Assembly (NCBI GenBank): GCA_002877875.1 | Contig: PNIE01000050.1 | Location: 1-24,679, forward strand | Direction: 5' to 3' | From: Caldimicrobium thiodismutans | Lineage (GTDB): Bacteria; Desulfobacterota; Thermodesulfobacteria; Thermodesulfobacteriales; Thermodesulfobacteriaceae | Length of the DNA stretch: 24,679 nucleotides | Shown: positions 11,585 through 20,325 of the stretch, piece after piece | Layout of the letters: each line of letters begins with the position of its first letter | Numbering within the stretch: position 1 is the first letter of the stretch | Translations under genes and position numbers: made by a program | The notes under the pieces: generated by a model | Told to the model about the DNA's origin: nothing | The model's input: the letters and a program-made list of their open reading frames with translations, nothing else | Databases searched by the model: none

Positions 11585-13984
11585 TTAAACATCAAGCTCT
11601 CTGTATTCCAGGGCATGTTCGTAGATAAATTCCTTTCTTGGTTCCACATTTTCACCCATAAGAATGGAGAAAAGCTCATCTGCCCTTTCCACATCTTGAA
11701 GACTAACTTTTTTAAGCACACGCCTTTTGGGATCCATAGTTGTTTCCCAAAGTTGTGAAGGATTCATCTCTCCCAGTCCTTTATATCTTTGAATATATAA
11801 ACCTTTTCTTCCTTCCTCTCTTAAAAAGTTCAAAATATCCGCAATATTCAAAAGAAAATTAGAAAAAACTCTCTTTTCTTCCTTTATACTTATTTCAAGA
11901 TCAGCATCTACATAATTTTTTAAGGAGTCAAAGTGTTTTATGGCCTCTCTATAGTCCTTTTCAAAGATAATTTCTGGTCCAATTTTACAATAAGTATAGG
12001 AATCACCTTCAGAGTAGATATAAAATTCAAAATACTTAGGATTGTAAGAACTGCTCTTTGTTTTTGAAATTTTAAAACCAAGAGCTTGAGCATGCTGCGA
12101 AAGCTCTTGTACCCTATGTTCCTCTTCAAAGTCTGTAAGCGCTTTAATATCTTCTTTTAAGAGAAGTAAGATTACCTTGGGTGGATAATTTTTTTTGAGA
12201 AGATTAATAAGATTTCTTTCTAGATGGGCAAGAATTTGAAAAAACTTAATTGGTTCCTTAATGTTTTCTACAGGTTGACCCTTTCTTAAAATATTCACTT
12301 TGAGATGAGGAACAATTCTTTTGAAAATATAGCGATCCAGTTCTTCATCATCCTTTATATAGGTCTCCTTTTTTCCGTCTACTACCCTATAAAGGGGAGG
12401 TTGAGCAATGTAGAGCCAACCCCTTTCAATAATATCAGGCATCTGACGGTAAAAAAAGGTAAGTAAAAGGGTCCTTATGTGGGCACCGTCAACATCAGCA
12501 TCAGTCATTAAAATAATCTTATGATATTTACACTTATCGGGATTAAAATTATCACCAATTCCTGTTCCTAGACTAGCAATAAGGCTCTTTATCTCTTCGG
12601 ATGAGAGCATCTTTTCAACATTTGCCTTTTCCACATTGAGTATTTTTCCACGAAGGGGCAAGATGGCCTGGAATTTTCTATCTCTTGCTTGTTTAGCAGA
12701 ACCTCCTGCAGAGTCACCCTCAACAATAAAGAGTTCTCTTTTTTCAGGATCTTTTTCGGTGCAATCAGCAAGCTTACCAGCCGTTATAAATTCTTCAATT
12801 TCACTCTTTTTTCTTATCAGTTCTCGAGCTTTTCTTGAAGCCTCTCTTGCCTTAGCAGCAGTTATAACCTTCTGAAGAATTTTTTTGGCTTCTCCTGGAT
12901 TTTCTTCAAAGAACTTAAGAAGGCCTTCATAGACAATAGATTCGACAGTGGGTTTTATTTCACTATTTCCAAGTTTCATCTTGGTTTGCCCCTCAAATTG
13001 AGGGTCAGGAACTTTAAGAGAGATAGCCGCTGTTAGGCCCTCTCTAACATCTTCACCTTCAACTTTTATTTTAAATTGTTTGGAAAGTTTTTCCAACTCA
13101 AGGTATCTATTTATAGCCTTGGTAAGAGCTGATCTAAAGCCAATAACATGGGTTCCGCCCTCTTTAGTGTGGATGTTATTTACATAACTATAAATGGTCT
13201 CAGTATAGCCTGAATTATATTGAAGAGCAGCTTCTACAATGACATTTTCCTTTTTTCCGGATATATAAATTACCTTTGAATGTATAGGTTCTTTCTTTTG
13301 ATTAAGCATTTTCACCAGTTCAATAAGTCCGCCTTTGTAATGAAATTTTTCGCTATAACCTATCCTTTCATCGGTGAGATAGAATTTTACCTCAGGATTA
13401 AGAAAGGCAAGCTCTTTTACTCTCTTGGAGACGATTTCCAGGTCAAATTCTATGTCCTTTCCAAAAATTTCTGGATCGGGTTTAAAACAAACCTTGGTTC
13501 CTCTTTTTTTAGTTTCCCCTATGACCTCTACTGGGCCATCAGGGACTCCTCTTTTATAACTCTGTCTATAAATTTTTCCCTCTCTATAAACTTCAGCCAC
13601 CAACCACTCTGAAAGGGCATTTACTACTGAAACTCCTACTCCATGAAGACCCCCTGAAACTTTGTAAACTCCGTGATCAAATTTGGCTCCTGCATGAAGG
13701 CGAGTCATAACAAGCTCAAGGGCAGATACTCCTTCTTCAGGATGAATGTCCACAGGTATACCTCTCCCATTATCCTCAACACAGGCAGAGCCATCTTTCC
13801 TTAGGACAACTTTAATTTCATTGGCATATCCCGCAAGAGCTTCATCAACAGCATTGTCAAGAACTTCCCATAAGAGGTGGTGAAATCCATAAATATCGGT
13901 AGAACCAATGTACATAGCAGGTCTTACCCTAACTCCCTCAAGACCAGAAAGGACCTTTATATCCTGAGCTTCATATTTCTCCAT
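11585..13984 (-). CDS. gyrB: DNA gyrase subunit B
   Basis: GyrB is the ATPase subunit of gyrase, which introduces negative supercoils with GyrA. All core parts are visible: the GHKL ATPase (WEVLDNAVDEA, EDNGRGIPVDIH, SGGLHGVGVSVVNALS), the transducer domain, and the TOPRIM motifs EGDSAGGS (residues 422-429) and MTDADVDGAHI (from 493). A long insert between TOPRIM and the tail, of the kind seen in Gram-negative GyrB, is also present, and the tail 'QRYKGLGEMNPSQLW' is intact. The ATG at 13984 (799 residues) is preferred. An upstream in-frame GTG at 13996 overlaps the AAGAGGTG ribosome site itself. A 7-bp inverted repeat sits directly against that ribosome site. dnaN lies 39 bases upstream and hpt 11 bases downstream, so the three probably form one operon. 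Confidence 0.96.
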   Translation of the reverse strand: MEKYEAQDIKVLSGLEGVRVRPAMYIGSTDIYGFHHLLWEVLDNAVDEALAGYANEIKVVLRKDGSACVEDNGRGIPVDIHPEEGVSALELVMTRLHAGAKFDHGVYKVSGGLHGVGVSVVNALSEWLVAEVYREGKIYRQSYKRGVPDGPVEVIGETKKRGTKVCFKPDPEIFGKDIEFDLEIVSKRVKELAFLNPEVKFYLTDERIGYSEKFHYKGGLIELVKMLNQKKEPIHSKVIYISGKKENVIVEAALQYNSGYTETIYSYVNNIHTKEGGTHVIGFRSALTKAINRYLELEKLSKQFKIKVEGEDVREGLTAAISLKVPDPQFEGQTKMKLGNSEIKPTVESIVYEGLLKFFEENPGEAKKILQKVITAAKAREASRKARELIRKKSEIEEFITAGKLADCTEKDPEKRELFIVEGDSAGGSAKQARDRKFQAILPLRGKILNVEKANVEKMLSSEEIKSLIASLGTGIGDNFNPDKCKYHKIILMTDADVDGAHIRTLLLTFFYRQMPDIIERGWLYIAQPPLYRVVDGKKETYIKDDEELDRYIFKRIVPHLKVNILRKGQPVENIKEPIKFFQILAHLERNLINLLKKNYPPKVILLLLKEDIKALTDFEEEHRVQELSQHAQALGFKISKTKSSSYNPKYFEFYIYSEGDSYTYCKIGPEIIFEKDYREAIKHFDSLKNYVDADLEISIKEEKRVFSNFLLNIADILNFLREEGRKGLYIQRYKGLGEMNPSQLWETTMDPKRRVLKKVSLQDVERADELFSILMGENVEPRKEFIYEHALEYRELDV

Positions 13985-13997
13985 AGAATCTTTCACC

Positions 13998-14017
13998 TCT
14001 TGATAAACTAATCAAGA
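13998..14017 (-). promoter_or_regulatory. Stem-loop abutting the gyrB ribosome-binding site
   Basis: In the dnaN-gyrB spacer the message can form UCUUGAU, loop UAGUUU, AUCAAGA, a perfect 7-bp stem. Its 3' arm runs straight into the GG of the AAGAGGTG ribosome site, so the hairpin would partly occupy the Shine-Dalgarno. This could tune gyrB translation relative to dnaN. No terminator U-run follows. Confidence 0.45.
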
Positions 14018-14023
14018 AGACTT

Positions 14024-15145
14024 TTAAATCACCATTGGCATAACAAGATAGAGAAATCCCTCATCTCTATATCCAGTGATCAAACAAGGAGATCTCTCAT
14101 CATTCAGTTTCATTTCAATTTCTTCAGAATTCATATGTTCAAGGGCAGAGACTAAATATTCGGCATTGAAAGTGATAGTTAGAGGATTTCCTTGATATTC
14201 AGCCCTAAGTTTAATCTCTGCCATTCCCAATTCTCCCTCTGGGGAAGATAGAATTAATTCATCTCTTTTTAAATCAATTTTTACAGGCTTGAATTTCTCA
14301 GAGATGAGAACTGTTGCCCTGTCAAGGGCATTTATAAAAAGTTTTCTGCTAATTTTTAGAATATTCTTAAATTCTTGAGGAATAACTGCCCTGTAATCAG
14401 GGAAAGTTCCCTCTAAGGTTCTGCTGAAAAAGAAACCATAGCTATTGAAAAGACAAGCATAATTATTTATAAAACCGAATTTTACCACAAGTTCATCCTC
14501 AGCAAGTTCAGAGATGATCTCTGCTCCTTTTCTTCCCACAATAAAACCCTCTTTGAGATTTGAATCTTCAATTCCTGGGACATCTCTATCAAGAAGGGCA
14601 AGTCTGTGTCCATCTGAGGCCACAGCTCGCAATTTTCCATCTTCCTTTAAAGGTTCAAAATAGACCCCTCCCAGAACAAATCTTGCTTCCTCTTTTGAGG
14701 CACAAAAGATAGTTTTATCAATAAGTTCAGCTAAAACTTTTCCTGGTATGTCTAAAAGATTTTCTTCAGCAAATTCAGGAAGACTTGGAAATTCCTCGCT
14801 ATCAGAACAGGCAAGTTCAAATTTTGAAGATCCTTCTTCATCTCTTATAATAAGTCTTGAGTTATCTTTTTGAAGAATAATTTCATTTTCATCAAAGGTC
14901 TTAATAATTTCATAAAATTTCCTGCAGGGCACACAAAAAGAAAGGGGCCCTCCTTCAATTTCAGCTTGAATCCTTCCTTTGAATCCCTGTTCAAGGTCAG
15001 TAGTGGTAATGTAAAGTAGATTTTTTTCAGGCTCAAAGGTTAGAAGCGCCATGGAGAGAACTGCCATAGAGGCTTTTTTATCCGCAACCCCGTCTGCTCT
15101 TTTTAGAAGCTTTTCGAGATTTCTTTTATCAATTTTGGCAAGCAT
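14024..15145 (-). CDS. dnaN: DNA polymerase III beta subunit (sliding clamp)
   Basis: DnaN forms the ring-shaped dimer that tethers replicative polymerases to DNA. The 373-residue length and three-part layout fit the family: 'MLAKIDKRNLEKLLKRADGV' at the N-terminus, 'ELIDKTIFCASKEEARFVLGGVYF' opening domain 2, 'LRAVASDGHRLAL' with the conserved ASDGHRLA motif, 'VGRKGAEIISEL', and the C-terminus 'SPCLITGYRDEGFLYLVMPM'. The final residues M-P-M-V match the clamp's conserved C-terminal strand at the peptide-binding pocket. The ATG at 15145 has GGAGGGA as ribosome site and a nearby promoter. The gene heads a run with gyrB and hpt. No dnaA or recF is next to it, unlike many origin regions. Confidence 0.96.
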   Translation of the reverse strand: MLAKIDKRNLEKLLKRADGVADKKASMAVLSMALLTFEPEKNLLYITTTDLEQGFKGRIQAEIEGGPLSFCVPCRKFYEIIKTFDENEIILQKDNSRLIIRDEEGSSKFELACSDSEEFPSLPEFAEENLLDIPGKVLAELIDKTIFCASKEEARFVLGGVYFEPLKEDGKLRAVASDGHRLALLDRDVPGIEDSNLKEGFIVGRKGAEIISELAEDELVVKFGFINNYACLFNSYGFFFSRTLEGTFPDYRAVIPQEFKNILKISRKLFINALDRATVLISEKFKPVKIDLKRDELILSSPEGELGMAEIKLRAEYQGNPLTITFNAEYLVSALEHMNSEEIEMKLNDERSPCLITGYRDEGFLYLVMPMVI

Positions 15146-15173
15146 TGTCCCTCCTTTTTAAGGAATTTTTTTA

Positions 15174-15201
15174 ATTATACCATAAATTTAAGAGAAGTCA
15201 T
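15174..15201 (-). promoter_or_regulatory. Probable promoter of the dnaN-gyrB-hpt operon
   Basis: On the minus strand a perfect -10 box TATAAT occupies 15179-15174, with a -35-like ATGACT at 15201-15196 and a 16-base spacer. The start site would fall near 15168, giving a leader of about 22 bases that includes the GGAGGG ribosome site of dnaN. Confidence 0.6.
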
Positions 15202-15228
15202 TAAAAACACGAGTTTTAGAAATAGTAT

Positions 15229-15257
15229 TTGTTATAAATGAATAGTTAGGATAAAAT
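15229..15257 (+). promoter_or_regulatory. Candidate copA promoter placing the start site at the ATG
   Basis: TTGTTA (15229-15234) and TAAAAT (15252-15257) are separated by 17 bases. A start 6-8 bases after the -10 box falls at about 15264, immediately before the copA ATG at 15265. No ribosome site stands at normal spacing, so the message may be leaderless. Both boxes are imperfect. Confidence 0.35.
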
Positions 15258-15264
15258 AAACTTT

Positions 15265-17289
15265 ATGGAAAAGGTGACGTTAAAAGTAGAGGGGATGACC
15301 TGTGTCAATTGTGCTAAGGCAATTGAGCTTTCTCTTAATAAACTCAAAGGGGTTAGGAAAGTTGAGGTTTCTTTTGAATTAGGAAGAGTCTTAGTTGAAT
15401 TTGAAGAAGAATTTTTAAGTGTGGAAGAAATCAAAATGGTTATTGAAAGTTTTGGCTATAAAGTAGCCTCTCATAAGAAAAAGAAAGATTACCAAATAGA
15501 AATCCTAATTTTTTCTTTTCTTTCAAGTTTTTTAATTATGGGTCTTGTGTTTTATCATCATCCCTATAGTCTTTGGCTTCAGGCCTTGTTAAGTATTTTA
15601 GTTCAAATTATAGGAGGTTCAAAATTTTACAAGGGAGCAATATCAGCTCTTAAGGCCCGAATCGGGAATATGGATCTTCTTGTTTCCCTTGGAACTACGG
15701 CTGCCCTTCTTTATAGTCTTCTTTCAGCCCTAAAAATTTTACCAGGAGAGCCTTTTTTTGAAACTAATGCCTTTCTGATCTCCTTTGTTCGCCTTGGAAA
15801 ATATATTGAGGAAAAGATCAAAAATAGAGCTTTAAACTTGTTAAAGGAACTTTTTGCTTTACAGACAGCTACCATTACTCTTTTGACACCTGAAGGGGAA
15901 AAGGAGGTCTCTATTAGAGATGTTCTTCCTGGAGATGTAATAGTGTTGAAAACAGGAGATCTTGTTCCTCTTGATGGTGAAATAATTGAGGGCACCATTG
16001 AAGTTGATGAATCCCTTGTTACAGGAGAGAGTTTACCTGTGCTTAAAAAACCATCAGATTCTCTTATTTCTGGCTCTTTGGTAGTAAACGGGTATTGTAA
16101 GGCCAAAATTAAGGCCCTCTTTGAAAAAAGCTATGTTTTTTTGCTAATTGAGCTTGCAGAAGAGGCCTTGAAACAAAAGCCTAAAATTCAAAGGATGGCT
16201 GATTTAGTTTCCCATTATTTTGTTCAGATCATAGTTCTTCTTTCTATTGGAGTTTTTTTCTTTTGGATGTATAAGAGTGGGGATCTAGCTTTAAGTTTCA
16301 ATTTTTCCTTGGCAGTGCTTGTTATTTCTTGCCCATGTGCCTTTGGACTTGCTGTACCTTTAGCTATTTCCGTTGGTCTTGTGAGGGCTTATAAAAGTGG
16401 CTTACTTGTTAAGGATCCCACCTCTTTTGAAAAAGCTTCTCTTATTAAAGCTCTTATTCTTGATAAGACAGGAACCCTCACTGTTGGGAAACCTAAGGTA
16501 ATAGACTATAAAGAATATGAAGAGGGTGCCCTATCCATAGCCTATGGTCTAGCTAAGTCATCAAAACATCCTTACTCACAGGCCATTGTTAATTTCGCTA
16601 AAAGCTTACAAGTAGAACCATTTAATTTTCAAGATTGTAAAGAGGAGCCAGGAAAAGGTGTTTTTTGCGGTGAGTATTTTCTTGGAAGAACTGAAGAAAG
16701 GGAGGCTATAGTTCTTAAAAAAGGGGATAAGATACTTGCTGAGTTCTTAGCTGAAGATGAAATAAGGCCTGAGTCTAAAGAAATAATTCAATATCTCAAA
16801 TCTCTGGGACTTAAAATTATTCTTGCTACGGGTGATACTTACCAAAGGGCCAAAAAAATAGCCGATATCTTGGAAATTGCCCAAATTTATGCAGAAGTGA
16901 AATCAAAGAATAAATTGAAAATAGTTGAGGATTTACAAAAAAAGGGGTTAAGAGTTGCTATGGTTGGCGATGGAATAAATGATGCTCCAGCTTTAGCCAA
17001 AGCAGATTTATCCTTTGTTTTGGCCGGAGGAGTTGATCTTTCAAAGAGGGTAGGGGAAGTGGTCTTACTTTCCGGCCTAAATGGCCTTAAGGTCTTTTTT
17101 GAAATCGCTAAGTTTCTCAAAAGAAGAATCTGGCAAAATCTTTTTTGGGCCTTTGTTTATAATCTCCTTGGTATACCCATAGCAGGAGGGCTTCTCTATT
17201 CGCAAGGTATAATACTTAAACCTCAAATGGCAGGGTTGATGATGGCTTTTTCTTCTGTAAGCGTAGTTCTCAATTCCATAAGAAAATAA
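15265..17289 (+). CDS. copA: Cu+-exporting P1B-type ATPase
   Basis: This 674-residue heavy-metal ATPase pumps monovalent copper (or silver) out of the cytoplasm. It has one N-terminal HMA domain with GMTC-VN-C (C13, C16) and then the P1B membrane core. The diagnostic membrane motif CPC is at 356-358, with YN in 'WAFVYNLLG' and 'MAGLMMAFSSVSVVLNSIR' near the end, the combination typical of the Cu+ subgroup. Catalytic motifs are the actuator 'TGES', the phosphorylation site DKTGT (D400), HP (H435-P436), 'ATGD' and the hinge GDGIND (568-573). It is somewhat shorter than CopAs with two HMA domains. No copper-responsive regulator or chaperone gene is adjacent. It is divergent from dnaN across about 120 bases, and def follows 60 bases later. 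Confidence 0.92.
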   Translation: MEKVTLKVEGMTCVNCAKAIELSLNKLKGVRKVEVSFELGRVLVEFEEEFLSVEEIKMVIESFGYKVASHKKKKDYQIEILIFSFLSSFLIMGLVFYHHPYSLWLQALLSILVQIIGGSKFYKGAISALKARIGNMDLLVSLGTTAALLYSLLSALKILPGEPFFETNAFLISFVRLGKYIEEKIKNRALNLLKELFALQTATITLLTPEGEKEVSIRDVLPGDVIVLKTGDLVPLDGEIIEGTIEVDESLVTGESLPVLKKPSDSLISGSLVVNGYCKAKIKALFEKSYVFLLIELAEEALKQKPKIQRMADLVSHYFVQIIVLLSIGVFFFWMYKSGDLALSFNFSLAVLVISCPCAFGLAVPLAISVGLVRAYKSGLLVKDPTSFEKASLIKALILDKTGTLTVGKPKVIDYKEYEEGALSIAYGLAKSSKHPYSQAIVNFAKSLQVEPFNFQDCKEEPGKGVFCGEYFLGRTEEREAIVLKKGDKILAEFLAEDEIRPESKEIIQYLKSLGLKIILATGDTYQRAKKIADILEIAQIYAEVKSKNKLKIVEDLQKKGLRVAMVGDGINDAPALAKADLSFVLAGGVDLSKRVGEVVLLSGLNGLKVFFEIAKFLKRRIWQNLFWAFVYNLLGIPIAGGLLYSQGIILKPQMAGLMMAFSSVSVVLNSIRK

Positions 17290-17349
17290 AACTTGTAAAA
17301 ATTTTTAGTTGATTTAATTTATAAAAAAATACTAAAAAAGGAAGGTAAG

Positions 17350-17862
17350 ATGGAAAGGGACTTAAAAATTTGTCTACTTGGGGATCCGGTTTTGAGGGAG
17401 AGGGCTAGGCCTGTAACGGAGATAAACGGGGAGCTTAAGGATTTTATTGGAAAGATGGCAGAGTTAATGTACAAAGTAAAGGGGCTTGGCCTTGCAGCTA
17501 ATCAAGTTGGGGTTCTGAAAAGGGTTTTTATTATGGATATTTCTCAGAGAGAGGGAAAACCCCTTCTTGAAGTTTATATTAATCCTGAGATACTTGAGGC
17601 AGAGGGAGAGACCGAGTATGAAGAGGGATGTCTTAGCATTCCTGGATATTATGCCAAGGTAGAAAGATTTGCCAGACTATGGGTTAGAGCCTATGATCTT
17701 GAGGGTAATCCCTTTGAAAGGGAGCTTACAGGTCTGCATGCTATAGCTTTCCAGCACGAATATGACCATCTTGAAGGGATCCTCTTTATTGACAGGCTTT
17801 CACCTTTGAAAAAAGAACTTTTCAAAAAGTGGTGGAAAAAGAACGCACCCTCTAGGCGATGA
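17350..17862 (+). CDS. def: Peptide deformylase
   Basis: Peptide deformylase removes the formyl group from the initiator methionine of nascent proteins. The 170-residue enzyme has all three family motifs: GLGLAANQ (45-52), EEGCLSIPG with the metal-binding C94, and HEYDH with H136, catalytic E137 and H140. The start 'MERDLKICLLGDPVLRERA' fits the family. The ATG at 17350 has an AAGGAAGGT ribosome site. The gene follows copA by 60 AT-rich bases. Its last 11 bases overlap the 3' end of the convergent ymdB gene, with no visible terminator for either. Confidence 0.96.
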   Translation: MERDLKICLLGDPVLRERARPVTEINGELKDFIGKMAELMYKVKGLGLAANQVGVLKRVFIMDISQREGKPLLEVYINPEILEAEGETEYEEGCLSIPGYYAKVERFARLWVRAYDLEGNPFERELTGLHAIAFQHEYDHLEGILFIDRLSPLKKELFKKWWKKNAPSRR

Positions 17863-18625
17863 TTCTTAGCCTTTTAATTTCTTTAGCTTTTCCATCTTCC
17901 TGCAATTCCAGATATACTCCTTCAAGCTTATAGGGAGGGGATGTTTCTACCTCAAGTCTTCTCCCTACCAGAGTTATGTAAAGTTCAAAGGCCTGAGAGA
18001 TTTTCATTCCGATAATACTTTCCTGACTTCCACACATTCCTACATCCGTGATATAAGCAGTTCCATTAGCAAGGATTCTTTCATCAGAGGTCTGAACATG
18101 AGTATGGGTTCCAAGAACAGCAGAGACCGATCCATCAAGAAAGTAACCTAGGGCCATTTTCTCTGAAGTGGCCTCTGCATGAAAATCTACAATGATATAT
18201 GGAGTTTCCTTTTTAAGGGACTCGGCGAGATTTTTTCCTACAATAAAGGGATTTTCAAGGGGTCTCATAAAGATTCTTCCTTCAAGATTAATGACAGCAA
18301 GTTTAAGATTACCTTTAGTTATTACAGACCATCCTTTGCCAGGGGCTCCAGGTCCGTAATTAGCTGGTCTAACCACTCTCTCAGTTTTTTGTAAATAGGG
18401 TATAAATTCCTTTTTCCAGACATGATTTCCTGTGGTTAAAAGGTCAATTCCATAGGAAAAAAGCTCCTCAGCCACCTTTTCAGTAAGACCATATCCTCCT
18501 GCTGCATTCTCTGCATTAGCAATTACAAAATCAGGTTTATATTGTTTTATTAGTTCAGGAAGATTTTCCTTAACTACCTTTCTTCCTGCTGATCCCACAA
18601 TGTCACCTAAGAAAAGAATCTTCAT
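17852..18625 (-). CDS. ymdB: YmdB-type metallophosphodiesterase
   Basis: This 257-residue protein belongs to the YmdB/Dr1281-like calcineurin-fold family. Members hydrolyse 2',3'-cyclic nucleotides in vitro and are genetically tied to RNase Y. Metal ligands are visible in order: D8 in 'MKILFLGDIVG', E and N in 'NAENAAGG', N-H in 'TTGNHVW', H in 'DFHAEATSEK', and two His in 'GTHTHVQT'. 'INLEGRIFM' and 'ITDVGMCGSQESIIG' are also family-typical. ATG 18625 is chosen because AGGGAG at 18638-18633 sits correctly before it and the family begins MKIL. The in-frame starts at 18652 and 18646 lie inside the end of rny. It lies 10 bases after rny, a pairing common across bacteria. Confidence 0.93.
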   Translation of the reverse strand: MKILFLGDIVGSAGRKVVKENLPELIKQYKPDFVIANAENAAGGYGLTEKVAEELFSYGIDLLTTGNHVWKKEFIPYLQKTERVVRPANYGPGAPGKGWSVITKGNLKLAVINLEGRIFMRPLENPFIVGKNLAESLKKETPYIIVDFHAEATSEKMALGYFLDGSVSAVLGTHTHVQTSDERILANGTAYITDVGMCGSQESIIGMKISQAFELYITLVGRRLEVETSPPYKLEGVYLELQEDGKAKEIKRLRIIA

Positions 18626-18635
18626 TTTTTGCTCC

Positions 18636-20264
18636 CTATTTGGCATATTCAATAGCTCTTATTTCTCTTAATACGGTAACTTTAATTATACCTGGGTAAG
18701 TGAGTTCTTTCTCTATTCTTTGAGCAATTTCTCTAGCAAGTAGATAGGCCTTTTCATCAGAGACCAATTTACTGTTAACAATCACTCTTATCTCTCTACC
18801 AGCCTGGATAGCATAAGCCTTTTCAACTCCTTCAAAAGAGGAGGCAAGGGTTTCAAGTTCTTTGATCCTCTTGAGATAGGCCTCAAGGAGCTCTCTTCTT
18901 GCACCAGGCCTTGCCCCTGAGAGGGCATCAGCTACTTGGAGAAGAATCCCAAGAAGGGTAGTAATGGGAACATCCTCATGGTGAGAGGCAATTGCATTTA
19001 CAATTTCTTCGTCTTCTCCATATTTTCTTGCAATTTCAGCACCAATTAGGGCATGAGGGCCTTCCAGTTCATAGCTTGTGGCTTTTCCAATATCGTGCAA
19101 AAGAGCTGCTCTCTTGGCCTTCTTAGGATCAAGACCAAGTTCTGCTGCCAGAGCAGAACAAATAATGGCTGTCTCAACAGAGTGTTGAAGCACATTCTGA
19201 CTGTAACTTGTCCTGAACTTTAGTTTCCCAAGGAGTTTTATTAATTCGTGATGAACGCCATATATTCCCAGTTCAAAACAGGTTTTTTCACCAATTTCAA
19301 AAATATGCTGCTCCATTTCTTCTTCTACTTGTTTAACCACTTCTTCAATTCGTGTAGGATGAATTCTACCATCTGCTATCAGTCTCTCTAAGGCAATTCT
19401 TGCTATCTCCCTTCTGTAAGGATCATGACAGGAGAGAACCACAACTTCTGGAGTGTCATCAATCAATAGATCAACACCTGTTAAAGTCTCAAAGGTTCGA
19501 ATATTTCTTCCTTCCCTTCCAATTATTCTTCCTTTCATATCTTCATTGGGGAGTTGAACCACAGACACTGTTTTTTCTGTTACAAAAGGAATGGCTGCTT
19601 TGGCTGTGGCATAAGCAATAATTTCCTGCGCTTTTCTTTTGGCCTCCTCTTTTATTTCTGTTTCGATTTTCATTATAACCTTGGCCTTTTCTTCGGCCAT
19701 TTCCTCTTCAATTTTTTTCATAAAATATTCGCGAGCTTCCTTTTCAGTCATTCCTGAAATTTTCTCAAGTTCCTCTTTAGCTTGTTTTATAATACCTTCA
19801 AGCTCCTTTTTTTCTTCTTCGATCTTGACTTTTAGATCTTCAATTTCACCAAGCTTTTTTTCCAGATGTTCTTCTTTTTTTGCAATTTCAAGTTCTCTTC
19901 TCGTTAAATGTTCTTCTTTTTGTTGTATTCTTTCTTCTTTTAAGGAGATTTCCTTTAGTTTATGAGAAAATTCTTTTTCAAGTTCTTCTTTTCTTTTCAG
20001 GAGTTCTTTTTTAATTTCTTGATCTGCCTCTTTAATTTTTTCAAGGGCATCTTTTTCAGCTTTAAGAAGGATCTCTTTAGATTTTTCTTCAGCAGACATA
20101 ACTATCATTTCAGCTTTTTCTTTGGCGCGAGCAAGAATTTCTTCAGCCTCTTTTTCTGCTGAGAGTTTTAAGTCCCTTTCTTTCTTTTTCTGAAAGTAAA
20201 AAAATCCACCTGCTATTAATAAACCGAGAAACAAACCCAAAAGAAGGATTAGAATATAATACAT
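18636..20264 (-). CDS. rny: Ribonuclease Y
   Basis: RNase Y is the membrane-anchored endoribonuclease that starts mRNA decay in many bacteria lacking RNase E. The 542-residue protein has one N-terminal transmembrane helix (YYILILLLGLFLGLLIAGGF), a long Glu/Lys-rich coiled coil (about 25-200), a KH RNA-binding domain with 'KGRIIGREGRNIRTFE', and an HD nuclease domain with the catalytic pair in 'ALLHDIGKA'. The tail 'YPGIIKVTVLREIRAIEYAK' is standard. ATG 20264 is selected because the upstream in-frame ATG at 20279 is immediately followed by the GGAGGAGGT ribosome site that serves 20264. The gene follows the 6S-like RNA by about 60 bases and may be co-transcribed with it. ymdB is directly downstream. 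Confidence 0.96.
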   Translation of the reverse strand: MYYILILLLGLFLGLLIAGGFFYFQKKKERDLKLSAEKEAEEILARAKEKAEMIVMSAEEKSKEILLKAEKDALEKIKEADQEIKKELLKRKEELEKEFSHKLKEISLKEERIQQKEEHLTRRELEIAKKEEHLEKKLGEIEDLKVKIEEEKKELEGIIKQAKEELEKISGMTEKEAREYFMKKIEEEMAEEKAKVIMKIETEIKEEAKRKAQEIIAYATAKAAIPFVTEKTVSVVQLPNEDMKGRIIGREGRNIRTFETLTGVDLLIDDTPEVVVLSCHDPYRREIARIALERLIADGRIHPTRIEEVVKQVEEEMEQHIFEIGEKTCFELGIYGVHHELIKLLGKLKFRTSYSQNVLQHSVETAIICSALAAELGLDPKKAKRAALLHDIGKATSYELEGPHALIGAEIARKYGEDEEIVNAIASHHEDVPITTLLGILLQVADALSGARPGARRELLEAYLKRIKELETLASSFEGVEKAYAIQAGREIRVIVNSKLVSDEKAYLLAREIAQRIEKELTYPGIIKVTVLREIRAIEYAK

Positions 20265-20325
20265 AGGACCTCCTCCCATAAAGTTTATTTATATGAGGGA
20301 GGGGAAAAGAGGATTTAGAAGAAAG

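Noticed and set aside
15146..15264. Replication origin beside dnaN
   Set aside because: dnaN and gyrB often flank oriC, but no cluster of TTATCCACA-like DnaA boxes and no dnaA gene is visible in this 119-base gap.
19639..20162. Overlapping + strand frames rich in Ser/Phe/Ile opposite rny
   Set aside because: They are the reverse reading of the Glu/Lys-rich RNase Y coiled coil; such composition mirrors GAA/AAA codons and is not a protein signal.
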